A stretch of DNA of 64,000 bases from Sweltsa coloradensis (lineage: Eukaryota; Arthropoda; Insecta; Plecoptera; Chloroperlidae): assembly GCA_024449915.1 (NCBI GenBank), contig JAMZAV010000913.1, positions 167,114 through 231,113 of the forward strand. The letters run 5' to 3'. Numbering within the stretch: position 1 is the first letter of the stretch; every line of letters starts with the position of its first letter. The translations under genes and the position numbers were made by a program. The notes under the pieces are model-generated. The model was not told where the DNA came from. It made no database searches and worked only from the letters and a program-made list of their open reading frames with translations. Shown one piece after another: positions 11,359-22,900 of the stretch.

Positions 11359-12090
11359 ATTCACTGACCCCTAATTTAGCTCTATAGGTTTTTTTAAGTG
11401 TTATTTTTTTTTTTTTTTGTTTTTTTAATTTTTTTTTAGTTCTATTGTTTGATTTGCCGATTCGCATCGGCTGTGATCTTGATGAAATTTGACGGACCTT
11501 GAATTTGATGTAATGCCCAAGTATTTTGTTAATGAATATTTTCTCTGAATTCGCACTTTTACGATTTTGTTTGTTCGATTTTAGCGCATATTTTTCGTGA
11601 CATTTGGGATTCTGACAAACGAATTGGGCTTACAAAGTTCATAAAATTTTCATGGAATTAAGTTATGGTGATGTAGTACCTTGTGAAAAAAAGTTTGAAA
11701 AAGGTTAACCAGAACCCATAAATAAACGTACTTTTACGATTTTTTCGATTTTTAGTGCGATATTTTCGTGACATTTGGGCCGATTCTGACCAAACGGGTG
11801 GGGCTACAACATTCATATTTCACATGAACATTAAGGTTATGGTGATGTAGTACCTTTTGAAAGAAAAAGTTGAAAAAGTGAGCCAAAATTCATAGAATAA
11901 AGGTTTTGATATGAGTTTTTTTGAGGTTTATAATAACCATTAACAAGTAACATTTGAAACTCGACAACAATCACCTACAATGCATTCACAAAGCACTTGC
12001 AAAGGAAAAGTGGTCCCACGCAAACTAAAAACTTACAAAAACGCTCATCCATCAACGCGGCGGGACTTTAGCGTTTTCCTAGTTATATAG
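11359..12090 (+). repeat. Dispersed repeat C, copy 1
   Basis: It is homologous over its whole length to 40580-41308. Both copies begin with CA(C/T)NGANCCCC...AATTTAGCTC and a long T tract. Both then have GATCTTGATGAAATTTGA, and then two to three internal repeats of about 170-185 bp containing GATATTTTCGTGACATTTGGG and CTGACCAAACGGGTGGGGCT. Both end with GGGACTTTAGCGTTTTCCTA. Neither terminal inverted repeats nor coding sequence is seen, so the class is undetermined (Helitron-like, SINE-like or a MITE). Confidence 0.75.
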
Positions 12091-12539
12091 AAGCGGTACC
12101 ATTCCCACCACCGGACTATTTATGTCTCTAGGTACTCATAATTTCAACAAGTAACTAAAAACCATATCTTCACTCTCAATTTTTTAAATTATGAATTTAA
12201 TTATAAATTAAATTTCTCTTCATAAGTTCATATATTTTAGGATTTTGCTATTCTCTTTGTGTGTTCATTGTTGCTTTGGCCTTTGGTTATGATGTAATCA
12301 ATGTATTTTCAATGATATTTTTCTGCCTAGATTGTCTGGTTGCCGGCCACTGGTGGAGCTTGCAACTTGAGTTAGGTGTCCTGTATCATTGCTGTGATCA
12401 ATTTTTGACTTGAACAGTTTCAATTTTTTAAGTATGTCTGATATAATATCATATTATTCTGTATTAGAGTGAAGATCTTTTGTACTAAAAGTTATAAATA
12501 TTTGAACACAAGAATGAAGATTCGCGTTCGGTGGTTTCT

Positions 12540-12734
12540 TCCGCGAAAGTTTGATTTTGATTTGATTTGATTTGATGATTTGATTGATTTGCTGTTCCTG
12601 ATTTTTGGCAAACCTCATATTTGTTTGAGTGGGATCGTCTAATAAATCTGTTTTTTTTTCTTTTCATTTTTCTTTTTTGATGTTTTTTCTTCTCTTCTCT
12701 TCTTTTCTTTTCTTTTCTTTTTTCTTGTTTTCCC
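12540..12734. repeat. Simple-sequence tracts
   Basis: Irregular (TTTGAT)n at about 12548-12592 is followed by a pyrimidine tract of CTTTT/CTTCT words at about 12650-12726. Low-complexity only. Confidence 0.7.
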
Positions 12735-12966
12735 TACCCCTTTTTTTATATTTGTTTCATTAATTATTTGCATTTAATATTCTTTATGAGTTTGTTACCA
12801 AAATTATTGTGTTTTAATGCATGTTGTGATTTATTACTATTTAAAATATTTACTTATATGTAGTTCATTGTTGTGTCTATATCTATATAATTAGATTTAT
12901 TTAGTTGTTCTCCTTTGTAAATCAGTTTTTTAACTGAATAGGATATGCGTTAAATAAATAAATAAA
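12735..12966 (+). mobile_element. Non-LTR retroelement family A, 3' end
   Basis: It aligns along about 230 bp with 15466-15710. Shared landmarks, in order, are CATTTAATATTCTTTA, TTTACTTATA, GTAGTTCATTGTTGTGTCT, TAATTAGATTTATTTA, AAATCAGTTTTTTAACTG, AATAGGATA and a TTAAATAAATAAATA tail. AAATCAGTTTTTTAACTG contains a short self-complementary stem, as is common for 3' recognition structures of non-LTR elements. No reverse transcriptase sequence remains, so this is a 5'-truncated copy. Confidence 0.8.
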
Positions 12967-14502
12967 CATCTTCTTGCCTAACTCCTATCGTTATATGTAA
13001 ATGTAATTAACGTTAAATTAAAGTTAATGTTTATATTATTTTTATGATATTTAGCCAAAACGTGGACCAGTAAAGAAGTTATTGAACTATGTTTATTTTT
13101 TTTTTTATATTCTCAGTTATGAATGTCTAAACCAAACTTATTTCTAAAATATGAACAACAGTAAACTTTATAGAGCAACAGAACAGGAAAGTTGGTTTGA
13201 TTAAGGCAACTAAAATAACATTCGGATGATCTGATAATGAGATAATATATTATATATAACTACATGTTATGTTACACAGCGGTTAACTATAATACAAACA
13301 ATAATGTTACACCTGATATTGATTTCAAAACTAGGTAAGTCTGATATCGATGTTGTGCAAACAAGATGTTATCTTGGTTTATTTGTTCGCAGCCGCGAGG
13401 CAGAATCGAGAGACACGTGCTTCCATGTTTGCTCAGATGTTGGATAGAACTCGCCTGGGTCGGTGGGTTTTACCATATTTAATGTATACGTCTTGTTGGA
13501 GCAGAATTTGGTAGCGCCATGTTATAATATATTTCACACGACAAAGGAAGAGAGTGTTTAACTTTCAATCAATATAAATACAAGCGGGATCGTTGACCAA
13601 TTTATAGTCATTTTCAAGTAAACGTTTAGAAAATGTGGTATAGAAATTGGTTTCAACTAAAAATTAATTACCTATTAATAGGCTCTTGTTGATTGTTGAA
13701 TTTCTCTGGAGACTATAAGTTGTTTTAAAATACGTTCTTTTCAGTGATATGGTTTATAGTTACTGGTTTACTTAGTCTTAAATTGACTGCTTGATTTATT
13801 CTCAAATTCGTCGTTACATTTGACATTTCGGCTTATCGATCGAACAGGGTAATCATTAGCCACTTTTATAACTTTTCGGTTTTGATATTTAAAATCAGTC
13901 TTCGCTGACGTCGTAATTTGCACCGGCTGAATTTCATTGGCCCTCTTTGCAAACCATACGCATATGGAACCACTACTGATGCGACGGTTTGCTAATGCTT
14001 GTATAATATTCATCACTGGACCTCCGAGACTATTGTCCGTGACCGTAGAAGATATCTTGTAGAGTGTGACAATCTGTCTTTGTCCTTGAGATTCCAATTC
14101 GTCAACTGAACGACAACTATACATATATTTTGTATTTTATAGATATTTAGTCTTAATTTTGTTTTTGATAGTTATAAACATTCTACTGAATATTTAACGT
14201 TCGATTGCTTATATTCGTAAATGGGTGCGTACTATATATAGCCTACTGTACCTTGTAATCTGTTATTTCATTCGTTTATGTACTGCTCGTTAAATGTATT
14301 TATGGACGTCTATTTCATTAATTCAATAAAGTCACACACCATACACACTTATTTTTATTTAATTTCTAAATTTGTTTTAGGTTATCAATACAATATCTCG
14401 AATTGCATTAGGCGGTCGACTATTTTATTTACTTTATTTATTCCGTTGCTAAACTGAACTACAAAGGAACATTATATTATACCCAAACGCGTATTTATGT
14501 AT
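12967..14502. other. Unassigned AT-rich stretch
   Basis: There is no recognised gene or repeat. A 118-codon minus-strand frame at 13768-14124 is the cleanest open frame here, but I see no domain, signal peptide or family resemblance and no splice-site support. Confidence 0.45.
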
Positions 14503-14612
14503 TCATGATCACATGTGCATTGCTAAATTGTATTATTAGATTTTCCATATGATGATGATCCATTTATGATCACATGTGCATTGCTAAATTGTATTATTCG
14601 ATTTTCCATTTG
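14503..14612. repeat. 61-bp tandem duplication
   Basis: ATGATCACATGTGCATTGC starts at 14505 and again at 14566. Both copies continue TAAATTGTATTATT(A/C)GATTTTCCAT with a single A/C difference, so the duplication is fairly recent. Confidence 0.85.
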
Positions 14613-15465
14613 TTCGTAAATTGGATTGGCATAAGAAATAAGAGACAATTAGCGCAGTATAACGTCTCGCACAAGTTTACTTGAAAAAACTTGGAATAGG
14701 CTATTTTCATTCCATCCATTTGTTCTACATTTATTTTAACGTCAACCAGTTTAGTGATAGACTCGGCCTTCCACCAATCTTCTTATAATTAGCAAACTCA
14801 GGCTCTAGCTCGTGTCTAAATAAGGGTCGTGGTGATGTGACTCACAATATAGCCCCACTACTGGATTTGTGAGCAATGATTCAGATTGTGTTTCAAACAA
14901 ATACAATCAACAAATGTGTTTTTAGTCCACAAACTTTTGAAACAATTGAAACTAGTTTCAGTGGGGGAGATGAGTTTTGAAATTGTCCAAACTAATCCTG
15001 TATCGGCGCCGACGCCACCGAAGTGCGAATATTGCCTAACCAGCGACCGTTATATGAATCGAAGAAATATGTTTTTCAAAGATTTACCTTCGTACACTCT
15101 CAAAACCTCTCACCAAACTGTAGAATATGATGTTCAATTCTTTCTTGATGTAAACCTGTTACGAGAAGATTTATTTTTTTACTTTTATTTTTTAATGATG
15201 TCTGTTTTTTAAATTATAAGACACGTATACAGATGTTTTGTTCTATTTTTTGAACGAATTTCTAGAAGATAAGTGCTTCGAAACAAATTCTTTTTTTTAC
15301 CTATATACCGAATAAAATATAAGAAATAAGAAATTTTTTATTCAACCCTATTTAAATTTAATGACAACTTGGTGGATCAAAACTTCTTTGTTGTAGCGAG
15401 AAACTGAAACAATTCGAAAAACAGAACATATTCATCTGACGTAGAAGTAGAACACTTTTCTTTCC

Positions 15466-15710
15466 TTTTTTCCCACCCCATTTTATATTTGATTCATAAG
15501 TTAATTAATTACATTTAATATCCTTTAAGAATTTGTTACAAAAATTGATGTTTTAATACATTGTTTTATAATATTAATATTTCAAATATTTACTTATAAC
15601 TGTAGTTCATTGTTGTGTCTGCATCTATGTAATTAGATTTATTTAAGTGTCCTATGTAAATCAGTTTTTTAACTGAATAGGATAGATATTAAATAAATAA
15701 TAATATAAAA
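15466..15710 (+). mobile_element. Non-LTR retroelement family A, 3' end, second copy
   Basis: Collinear with 12735-12966 (landmarks given there). It ends in AACTGAATAGGATAGATA followed by TTAAATAAATAATAATA. Divergence from the first copy is spread along the length, as expected for two old independent insertions. 5'-truncated, with no coding remnant seen. Confidence 0.8.
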
Positions 15711-15810
15711 ATGCACATCATTTTCAATATCCATGACTTTATGCTGAGAGTGAAGAAATAGGCCTTCTCTGCATAAAGAATTGAGATTTCGAATTGTGAC
15801 TGTGTATATG

Positions 15811-15870
15811 GATGTGCATGGATGTGCATGGATGTGCATGGATGTGCATGGATGTGCATGGATGTGCATC
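15811..15870. repeat. 10-bp minisatellite, six copies
   Basis: GATGTGCATG is repeated six times in perfect register (the last copy ends in C). Two minus-strand frames run open through it giving MHIHAHP-like repeats, which is a by-product of the repeat, not a gene. Probably length-polymorphic. Confidence 0.95.
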
Positions 15871-17204
15871 TACCACTTGCCACGTTGACATCGTAATCGT
15901 GTACAATTTGTAATCGTATAATTTAGTTAATACCGTTTCTTGAAAATATATATAATAATGTTATAATATTTTGATTATAACGTACTATACAAGGTATACA
16001 ACAGATAAACTTTACCAACAAAACTGTCCGAGTAAAAGTGTAGATACCGATTTTATTTCGTATCTATTTTCATACAATTTATTGATAATTAATTGTATTT
16101 AAAATAAAAAACATTGTAACAACTGAATTAACTTAATTACTATTTTATTTTGAAAATAGTTTTACCCCAGAGATAACATCAATTCAATAGTGTAACCAAA
16201 ATTATTTTTTTGGAAAATTTTAAAGAATTTTCATGATGCTTGAATAATTTGCAATTCATATTTTTACGTCTCTTTCTCGTTTAGTGAGCAAATGTGTCTC
16301 CCATTGTATAAAGCATTTTGTTTAGGCACTAAAATCATTAGCCTTGTCGAGTGACCAACTGAATAAACGTGTTCATAGCCAAAATAAAACAAAACCTATG
16401 ATAATTAATAGTTAATCACATATACACGACCAGGCATTAAGTTACACTCTTGGTTCAACCTTGAATATTAAATAATATGTTAGTGTTTGCATTACCCGGA
16501 TCAAATCAGGAGGCGTGGCTAGCTGAGATGGACTGGAAATATCTGTCTCACACCAAGCGAGTATTTAACACATCTATAGAGGTACACGACAGTTCACATT
16601 TATACTTTTAAATCGGTTAAAATAGGGAAGGATTACATGAGTAGAAATCACTCATTAATTTAACTATAATAAACATCCTCCGACAAGATAACAAATAAAA
16701 CAATAGAACAAATAAAATCTTCAAAATAGTTTCTCTTGGAAAATAATAAACTTTGTAATTAGACGAGGGAGCACAGCGGCTGAGTCTTACTATTTAACTC
16801 AAATGAGTGAGTGATCGAGTGAGTGAGTTCGCTGCAGAACTGCCGAACCGTTGACCGAATTGCGCGGAAATTTTAAACAGAAAGACATCCGGGACCGGTA
16901 TATGTATAGGGTGCTGATAAATTTCAGCAAAATTCGATTCGATTTAAACTCACAAGAAATAAAAATTTAAAACTTTTAACCAGCAATGTCACTATTGTTT
17001 ACATTTTTTGCATTAAATAATCATGTTTGTGGCCATTCGGAGAAACAAACAATTCTGAAAGTAGTTAGGAAAACGTCAAAGTCGTTGTTAGACGAGTGAG
17101 CGATGAGCCATGTGTTGAGTACCCAAGAACATTTGCATCCCTAAAGCCTAGAGGGAGGAAATACCCATGCTGCCTGTCTAGATCCAGCCATAGGTAGGGG
17201 ATTG
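15871..17204. other. Unassigned AT-rich stretch
   Basis: No gene is seen. A GC-richer patch at 16780-16930 has GAGTGAGTGAG words and CTGCAGAACTGCCGAACCG. It may be the end of an unidentified transposon, because a similar GAGTGAGCGATGAG stretch recurs at ~17095. Confidence 0.4.
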
Positions 17205-17328
17205 CGTCGATTGCGTCGGGGCCTATACTGGGTTGGCTTGGTCACTTTGATTTACTGTCCCCCACTGAAAATCAGTTATATGACTGAGTGGGTAGACTCT
17301 AAATACGAATTTATTTATTTTTATTTAT
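17205..17328 (+). repeat. SINE-like family B copy
   Basis: It carries the canonical 3' half of the family: GGGTTGGCTTGGTCACTTTG, TTACTGTCCCCCACTGAAAA, TCAGTTATATGACTGAGTGG, GTAGACTCTAAATACGAA, then a TTTATTTA-rich tail. The block around TCAGTTATATGACTGA is self-complementary. Near-identical to 20265-20400 and to the minus-strand copy at 54618-54727. Pol III boxes are not evident, so the family could also be a LINE 3' end. Confidence 0.85.
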
Positions 17329-17519
17329 GTGCATACACCTTAGATGTGTACCAAATACATTACATATTTACTAATCATAAAAGAAGACACCATAGACAAC
17401 ACAAAACAATACCCATCTCAATGCATGCATGCACATACCATAGACGGGTGCACATCCAATAGATCTTGCACACACCATAGCTATATATGCACCACCAGTC
17501 TACCTCTTGTTTGATTAAA

Positions 17520-17770
17520 TTTCTCAATCCACGCTCGCATCAGTCCTTGGAGTATTTTCATCCGTCAATTTCTTCTCGTCTCCAGAATAAATCTCTCTCG
17601 TAGCTGTCGCTAGGGGCTGCGAGCTTGGAAACCTCCCTAATAGAGACTGTCTCACTATCCCTGCTGCTATATGCGAGCGAGGAGAGGAGGCTGGATATCG
17701 CGGGAGTGATGAGGACGGGGATTTCAATGTGACACACAGACGGGATGAAAACCAGGGGAAGAGGGAGGGG
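17520..17770. other. GC-richer island
   Basis: Single-copy in this window, with pyrimidine-rich then purine-rich halves (GGAGAGGAGG, GGGGAAGAGGGAGGGG). A minus-strand frame of 67 codons (17524-17727) is serine/arginine rich but unrecognised. Candidate regulatory or exon sequence. Confidence 0.25.
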
Positions 17771-18589
17771 AATACTCAGGAGTGGATGAGATTGTTGAGA
17801 CGTGTGAATAAATAAAGTGCCAGATACAGAGGAGGGGTTGTCAAGAAAGTGTGCTTTATCATAATTTCAAGTTGGAGTTCGTTTCATATCGAAAATGTAG
17901 TCTCAGAAACAAACAAATAAAAGCTACAATGTTGGGTTGAAAAATTAAATTATTTTGAATGTTTTTACTGTACTCAACAATTAAATTAGGATTAATAAAA
18001 TATATTATATAACATATTAAATATAGGGAACATTCGCCTTGATAAAATAATAAAAAGGTTTCACTTGGAGAAAAAAACTGAAGTGATGTTCCAATGTTTT
18101 AAAAAAGTTAAAACAAATAAGTCTTTTGCAGTTCATTCGATGTTGTACGAAAATTTGGGATTGATAAGAAATTTACATTTCCATACTTGGAAGCATCCTA
18201 AAAAGGATCTTTACGGATTCGTCACTGGACACGTTGGCGAAAAATACGTGATTTAAGTTTTTTCTATACTTTGGTGAAAATAATGTCCAGGAGAGGTTTA
18301 ACGGTCTCTATCCTCAAATTTAATTTCATACCGTAAGCCTTGATAATATTCGCGTCACCCGAGAGTAAAAAGTGCGCCAACCACTTGGAAAATAAATTCC
18401 GGATTCACTCGTGTGCATGAGTCCTAGAACTAAACATCCTTGGGTTTGTCAGTATTGTTTTTGATGATAAACTGAACATTGTATCACCACAAAAACTTTG
18501 AGGATTCACCCTAAGGATAAAGTCCACAACTCACAGAATGAATGTATAACAGAAAGGATGAGTTTGAAATACAAATAAATAAATAACCG

Positions 18590-18960
18590 TCTCGGATCTC
18601 TTCGTAATGACGTCACGATTACCGACTACTGTATTGACTGGCGCGTCCATTTCATTTCCAAAGCCAATTAAACCCCTCTGGAAGGCAAGACGAACATGGC
18701 AGGGCTACAATTAAACGTTCAATGTGTTTGCACATGTTTTCTTGATTCTTGTATCTTCACGGCGTGTTTGTGAGCTTGTCATTGGCTCATTGTTCGGCCG
18801 GAGCTCAGCTGCGTCGATTCATTAATCCCGATGATTCAGCCTTCTGTGTGTTAATGTGCATGGCCCACACCACACCTCACTTTACGAGCTCGAGATTGAT
18901 ATAACAAACACGCCCCCATACCACGGAGCACAGCAGTGCTCGATGTACATACTCGCAGGT
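18590..18960. other. GC-richer island, candidate conserved noncoding element
   Basis: The segment is compositionally unlike its flanks and has no tandem structure or long ORF. It contains TGACGTCA (18608-18615, a perfect CRE/ATF palindrome) and several TAAT homeodomain-type cores. These features fit an enhancer but do not prove one. Confidence 0.3.
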
Positions 18961-20107
18961 CTATAAGTCAAAACCTAGATATATCTGCTACACAATACAA
19001 ACAATATCTAGTTTCTTACAGGTATTTAAAAAGAAACTATACCTACTGTTTTTTAATCAACAAGAAACACTGTCATATATTCTAGGAATGGATCTTTTTA
19101 AATATTTTTTCACCTTGATTAAATTATTTACTAAACCAACTTCTCTGCATACCTCGATATTATTCATCCACATACATGTGGTTGTTTGTCAGATGTATTT
19201 TTATAAATTGAAACTTTTTGAATTACTACACAATAAAAATAATTTAATGCCTATGAGCAGTGTTAATTCCATGAATTACATGTATACATATAGGTAGGTC
19301 TCATGTTACCTTACAATACAGTGCACGTCAAGACTCCGTGAATATTGTTATTAGTATACACATAACCACCACGCGGTTTTTCCTCATAGTTTTCCGCTAT
19401 CACAAGCGAATTGTGTATGCTGGACGTGGACCCAGATATTGGATACATTTTCTTCACTAGATTTATTAATTATACATAAATTATAATAATGTAGGCCTAC
19501 TGATATTATTTCTTAAAACGAATTGGTTTAATCAATTTAAGAAAATTATGGATACATTTCCAATGGAGATTTATACCGTTGAACGATTGTAGACCGTATT
19601 CTTTTGATACCAAACCCCCTATGGTAATTTGCATCAAAGTTACCACCATAAATTCGAAATTGTATGTATACAAGAGTGATGAATGACAAATAATTGTTTG
19701 TTGGATGACAAAATACAATAATGTATTGTCGTTATGAAACAAGTTTGAAATGACTCTGAACAGTAAAACTGTGGAATTTCCCTTACAAACTTGTTGCAGA
19801 AACTTTTTGCCAACTATTTATAGACAATATGTCATTGGCGAATCGGTCAAACAAGGAAATTATCAGTACCCGACACGATGGCCCGCCAACGACTCAATCA
19901 CAGACCTTGTTTAAGCACATTGATTGACTTTTGATCTATGAAATTATTTATATGGGGACCACCCAATTCAAATCTAATTGGCGAGCGCCAGTAGTAAATT
20001 ATATACCATGATTTGCTTGCAGCACGATGAAGCTACACATCCCAATTTAATGCTGTTCTAGATGATAATATTATTTCAGTTCATCAGTTCGTGTCTTAGG
20101 AGTTTGT
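18961..20107. other. Unassigned AT-rich stretch
   Basis: No recognised gene or repeat. It contains one TAGGCCTA palindrome (19492-19499) and only short, unremarkable ORFs. Confidence 0.45.
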
Positions 20108-20400
20108 AAACGGTGACTTTGGAGCCGTCCTAGCAACGAAGCACATAATAAATTCAAAGTTGTTCTGAATCGGCCTTGTTGATTCTGGCGTTGATTCGCG
20201 GGTGTTTGCACTCTCCATAAAAGTTCTATTAAAAATATCAATCTTTGGTTGGTTTTCGCTCACTCGTCGATTGTGTCGGGGCCTGCAGGGTTGGCTTAGT
20301 CGCTTTGATTTACTGTCCCCCACTGAAAATCAGTTATATAACTGAGTGGGTAGACTCTAAATACAATTTATTTAATTTTACTTATTTATTTATTTATTGC
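20108..20400 (+). repeat. SINE-like family B, long copy
   Basis: This copy extends about 160 bp upstream of the usual 3' half and matches 34703-34980 there. Shared landmarks are ACGGTGACT, GGAGCCGTCCTAGCAACGA, CACATAATAAAT, GATTCTGGCG and CGCGGGTGT. The 3' half (GGGTTGGCTTAGTCGCTTTG to GTAGACTCTAAATACAATTT) is close to the 17205 copy, and it ends in a TTTATTTA tail. The two long copies suggest a full-length element near 290 bp or more. Confidence 0.8.
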
Positions 20401-20635
20401 TTCTTCAAGCACTCCCAGCGACGATATATTTAGTAGCAATTTTTAATTTGTAAACATATTATATTTTTATGACAACTTTATTTAAAAATAAAATCATTCG
20501 TTAAAGTTTGACAAGGTCTTTTGATCCCTTGCTCTTTTTTCTGATACAAAATAATATATATAATTTACAGAAATTATAGCATTTGTAAATCTGATGCGGA
20601 AAACTAATCAGATAATTGACAACAAATATTAGAAT

Positions 20636-20692
20636 AAAGATAGCTCAGTTGGCAGAGCAAGAGGTTCTAGGTTCGATCCCCAGTCGGTGCAA
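20636..20692 (+). pseudogene. tRNA relic lacking the anticodon arm
   Basis: TAGCTCAGTTGG (20641-20652) is a textbook A box/D arm and GGTTCGATCCC (20670-20680) a textbook B box/T arm. Only about 17 nt separate them. A normal tRNA needs room for the anticodon arm and variable loop, so roughly 17-20 nt are missing. The 5' acceptor strand is not complementary to the 3' side (CAGTCGGTGC). It is therefore a tRNA pseudogene or the head of a tRNA-derived SINE. Confidence 0.7.
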
Positions 20693-21398
20693 ACCTTTAC
20701 GATTGATGTCATTCAATAACTATATATACTCAAAACGGGCTCATGCTTAAAAACCTTGTATTCGTTTGAATAAAGTATTTTTGAAATGTTTTTTTTACAA
20801 CGTTTTATTGCTACTATATTTCGATTGTTTGTTGCATGCTAAAGATACATTGGACTATCTGTAATGAAATAAATCTGCCATAACATAGCTACCTATGGAT
20901 TTCTCTTCAACTATGTAAAGGTGTCTCATTTGTCAACATATATATATTTTTTATACAAAATTAGTGTATTTTGAAATTAGTAAAGAATTCGTTATTGTAA
21001 TAAATTAAATTGATTCACACAAGCTCTAACGAAACAAAACGTAAGATGACCTGATTCATAGTTTTGTGGGTTACTCTGCCGGACTATATAGTCTGAAGGA
21101 AGTGATGATCTAATAATTCCTGGAATAACTCTGAGACTGCTACGTGAAGAGCGTCCAAGGACGTGTACGTCAGTGGAGAGCAACGTCTGCTTGGCGCCTC
21201 TTAATCGCGCCCTGTCTGGCCCCACACTCAGCCATCATGATACAGCATAACATCGAGGCCCACGAGATAACCATCGACGTCGGGCTTGACGTGTTTAAAC
21301 ACGGGACTATACGCGGATCTAGACCACACCACATCAGAACAAGTTTGATAAAAAATAATCTTTTGAATTTGATTGTTTAAAACTTCGATTAAATTAAT
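20693..21398. other. Unassigned stretch
   Basis: AT-rich at the start. A GC-richer patch at 21120-21330 carries opposing short ORFs (plus 78 codons, minus 77 codons), neither recognised. Confidence 0.4.
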
Positions 21399-21610
21399 GC
21401 AATTCAATTTGAAATTGGAACTCTTAAGTAAGATGCCATCAATGGAAGTTTATTTGGCAACCCCAGGTTACTTGTGCAATCAAATGAAATGTTCGTTTTA
21501 ATAGTGTGACTGGGTACCGACCGAATAACAAAATATACTATTTTTTCAGACAACGAAAAAATATATCCTGTGATGGTTGGTGGAGGTGCCGGTCCAGAGA
21601 ATTTTATGCC
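21399..21610 (+). repeat. Module-D monomer, left member of a direct pair
   Basis: It matches 21978-22190. Shared landmarks are TTTGAAATTG, GTAAGATGCCATCAAT(G/C)GAAG, TGCAATCAAATG, ACAACGAAAAAATATATCCT, then TTGGTGGAGGTGCCGGTCCA and GAGAATTTT. The two copies are about 580 bp apart, forming a diverged tandem of ~580-bp units with an unshared middle. Confidence 0.8.
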
Positions 21611-21977
21611 ATGAATGAAAATCCAGGCAATAGATAATATTGGGAGACAATTTGTAATGATTCTTTAGAAAAAATCATTATCCATTTTTACGTGAGGTAT
21701 TATAACGACCGTCTATACCATAGTTGACTCGAAAATACGAAGAAGTTTTCTTAACCTGCACAGCCCTTTTGACATTATCAATAAGAGTATTCTCAACCGT
21801 ACGCCTATTGTTCATGAGGATGATTTTGATTCACAACAAAATCATAAGTTCACTCTATAATCACAGATGGTTCAACGACATCATTGTACAATGTGTCTTT
21901 GGTTTATACATAACTATTATTAAACATTCATAATGTCTGAATTCTGAGGCCAAGCAAGTTGTGTATGGAGATCTTCA

Positions 21978-22190
21978 AATGCATTCAGTTTGAAATTGCT
22001 GGAATTAAAGTAAGATGCCATCAATCGAAGTTATTGGTTGAACTCCATGGTTTATCTTTTTGCAATCAAATGTATACAGACTTTTGTTTGTTTAAATAGT
22101 GGTGACCAAAATGTAATATTTTTTCATACAACGAAAAAATATATCCTGTGAGGGTTGGTGGAGGTGCCGGTCCAGAGAATTTTTAATTTA
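21978..22190 (+). repeat. Module-D monomer, right member of a direct pair
   Basis: See 21399-21610. The module D core starts at 22157. Similarity is strongest in the last 60 bp before and through the core, which suggests the core end is the functional or most recently homogenised part. Confidence 0.8.
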
Positions 22191-22409
22191 TAGCCTTATA
22201 CATAATGGCATCATACTTGATGTTAATGTTCGACGTTTCTACACCTAAATACTTATTCATACATTATTCATCATTCTTGGTTTCACGTCTATAAAGCAAC
22301 CAACTCCCATTGTCCGTACATTCATTAATTACCACCTTAGGTAGGTAGCTAGTTTACCTGAAAAGTGACTCTTTAGCAACCTATAACTAATTTCTAAATC
22401 AAATACCTT

Positions 22410-22900
22410 CCTCGCTACAGCCCCCCCCCCCCCCCCTCCGGGGGTGGTGCGACGCCGAGCCATGCCACCTAGCTCTCACGATGTAAACGAGGCGCGAGAG
22501 CGTTATCAGAGAGTTTCCACTTGCTATTCAATTCATAACACTGTCGGCCCGGGGGTGGGTTATTGAATGAGGGGGGGGGGGGACGGCTGAATGCGTCATT
22601 ACAGTAGCTGTTACCCCAATGTCCCACCCTCCCCTAGCGTCGTTATCCTATCATAACGTTATAACACCTCTTTGACACAGCTCCCCTACTCGAACCCCCC
22701 CCCCCTCCCTCCTCACGCTCCAGCGTTTACATAGTTAAGTCATGTACTGGTGGTTAAATTGCCAGGAGAATAGGCGGCGTGTATTAACGTGTGAGCGACG
22801 ACGCCATTTTTAAAACGTGTATTCTCTTTTGTTGCGTCTTCGAGCGAGGTACCCTATAATGCAGCAAGATTTTGACTCCAGGCAGCGCCTATTGACATCG
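22410..22900. other. GC-richer island with long C and G tracts
   Basis: It contains a 16-base C run (22421-22436), a 12-base G run (22571-22582) and an 11-base C run (22695-22705). These sit within an otherwise single-copy GC-richer segment. Both orientations of G-tract occur within 300 bp. No coding frame of note. Confidence 0.4.

Noticed and set aside
13768..14124. Minus-strand open frame of 118 codons
   Set aside because: The cleanest single ORF, but I recognise no family, see no splice or promoter support, and a frame this long is not rare in 64 kb over six frames.
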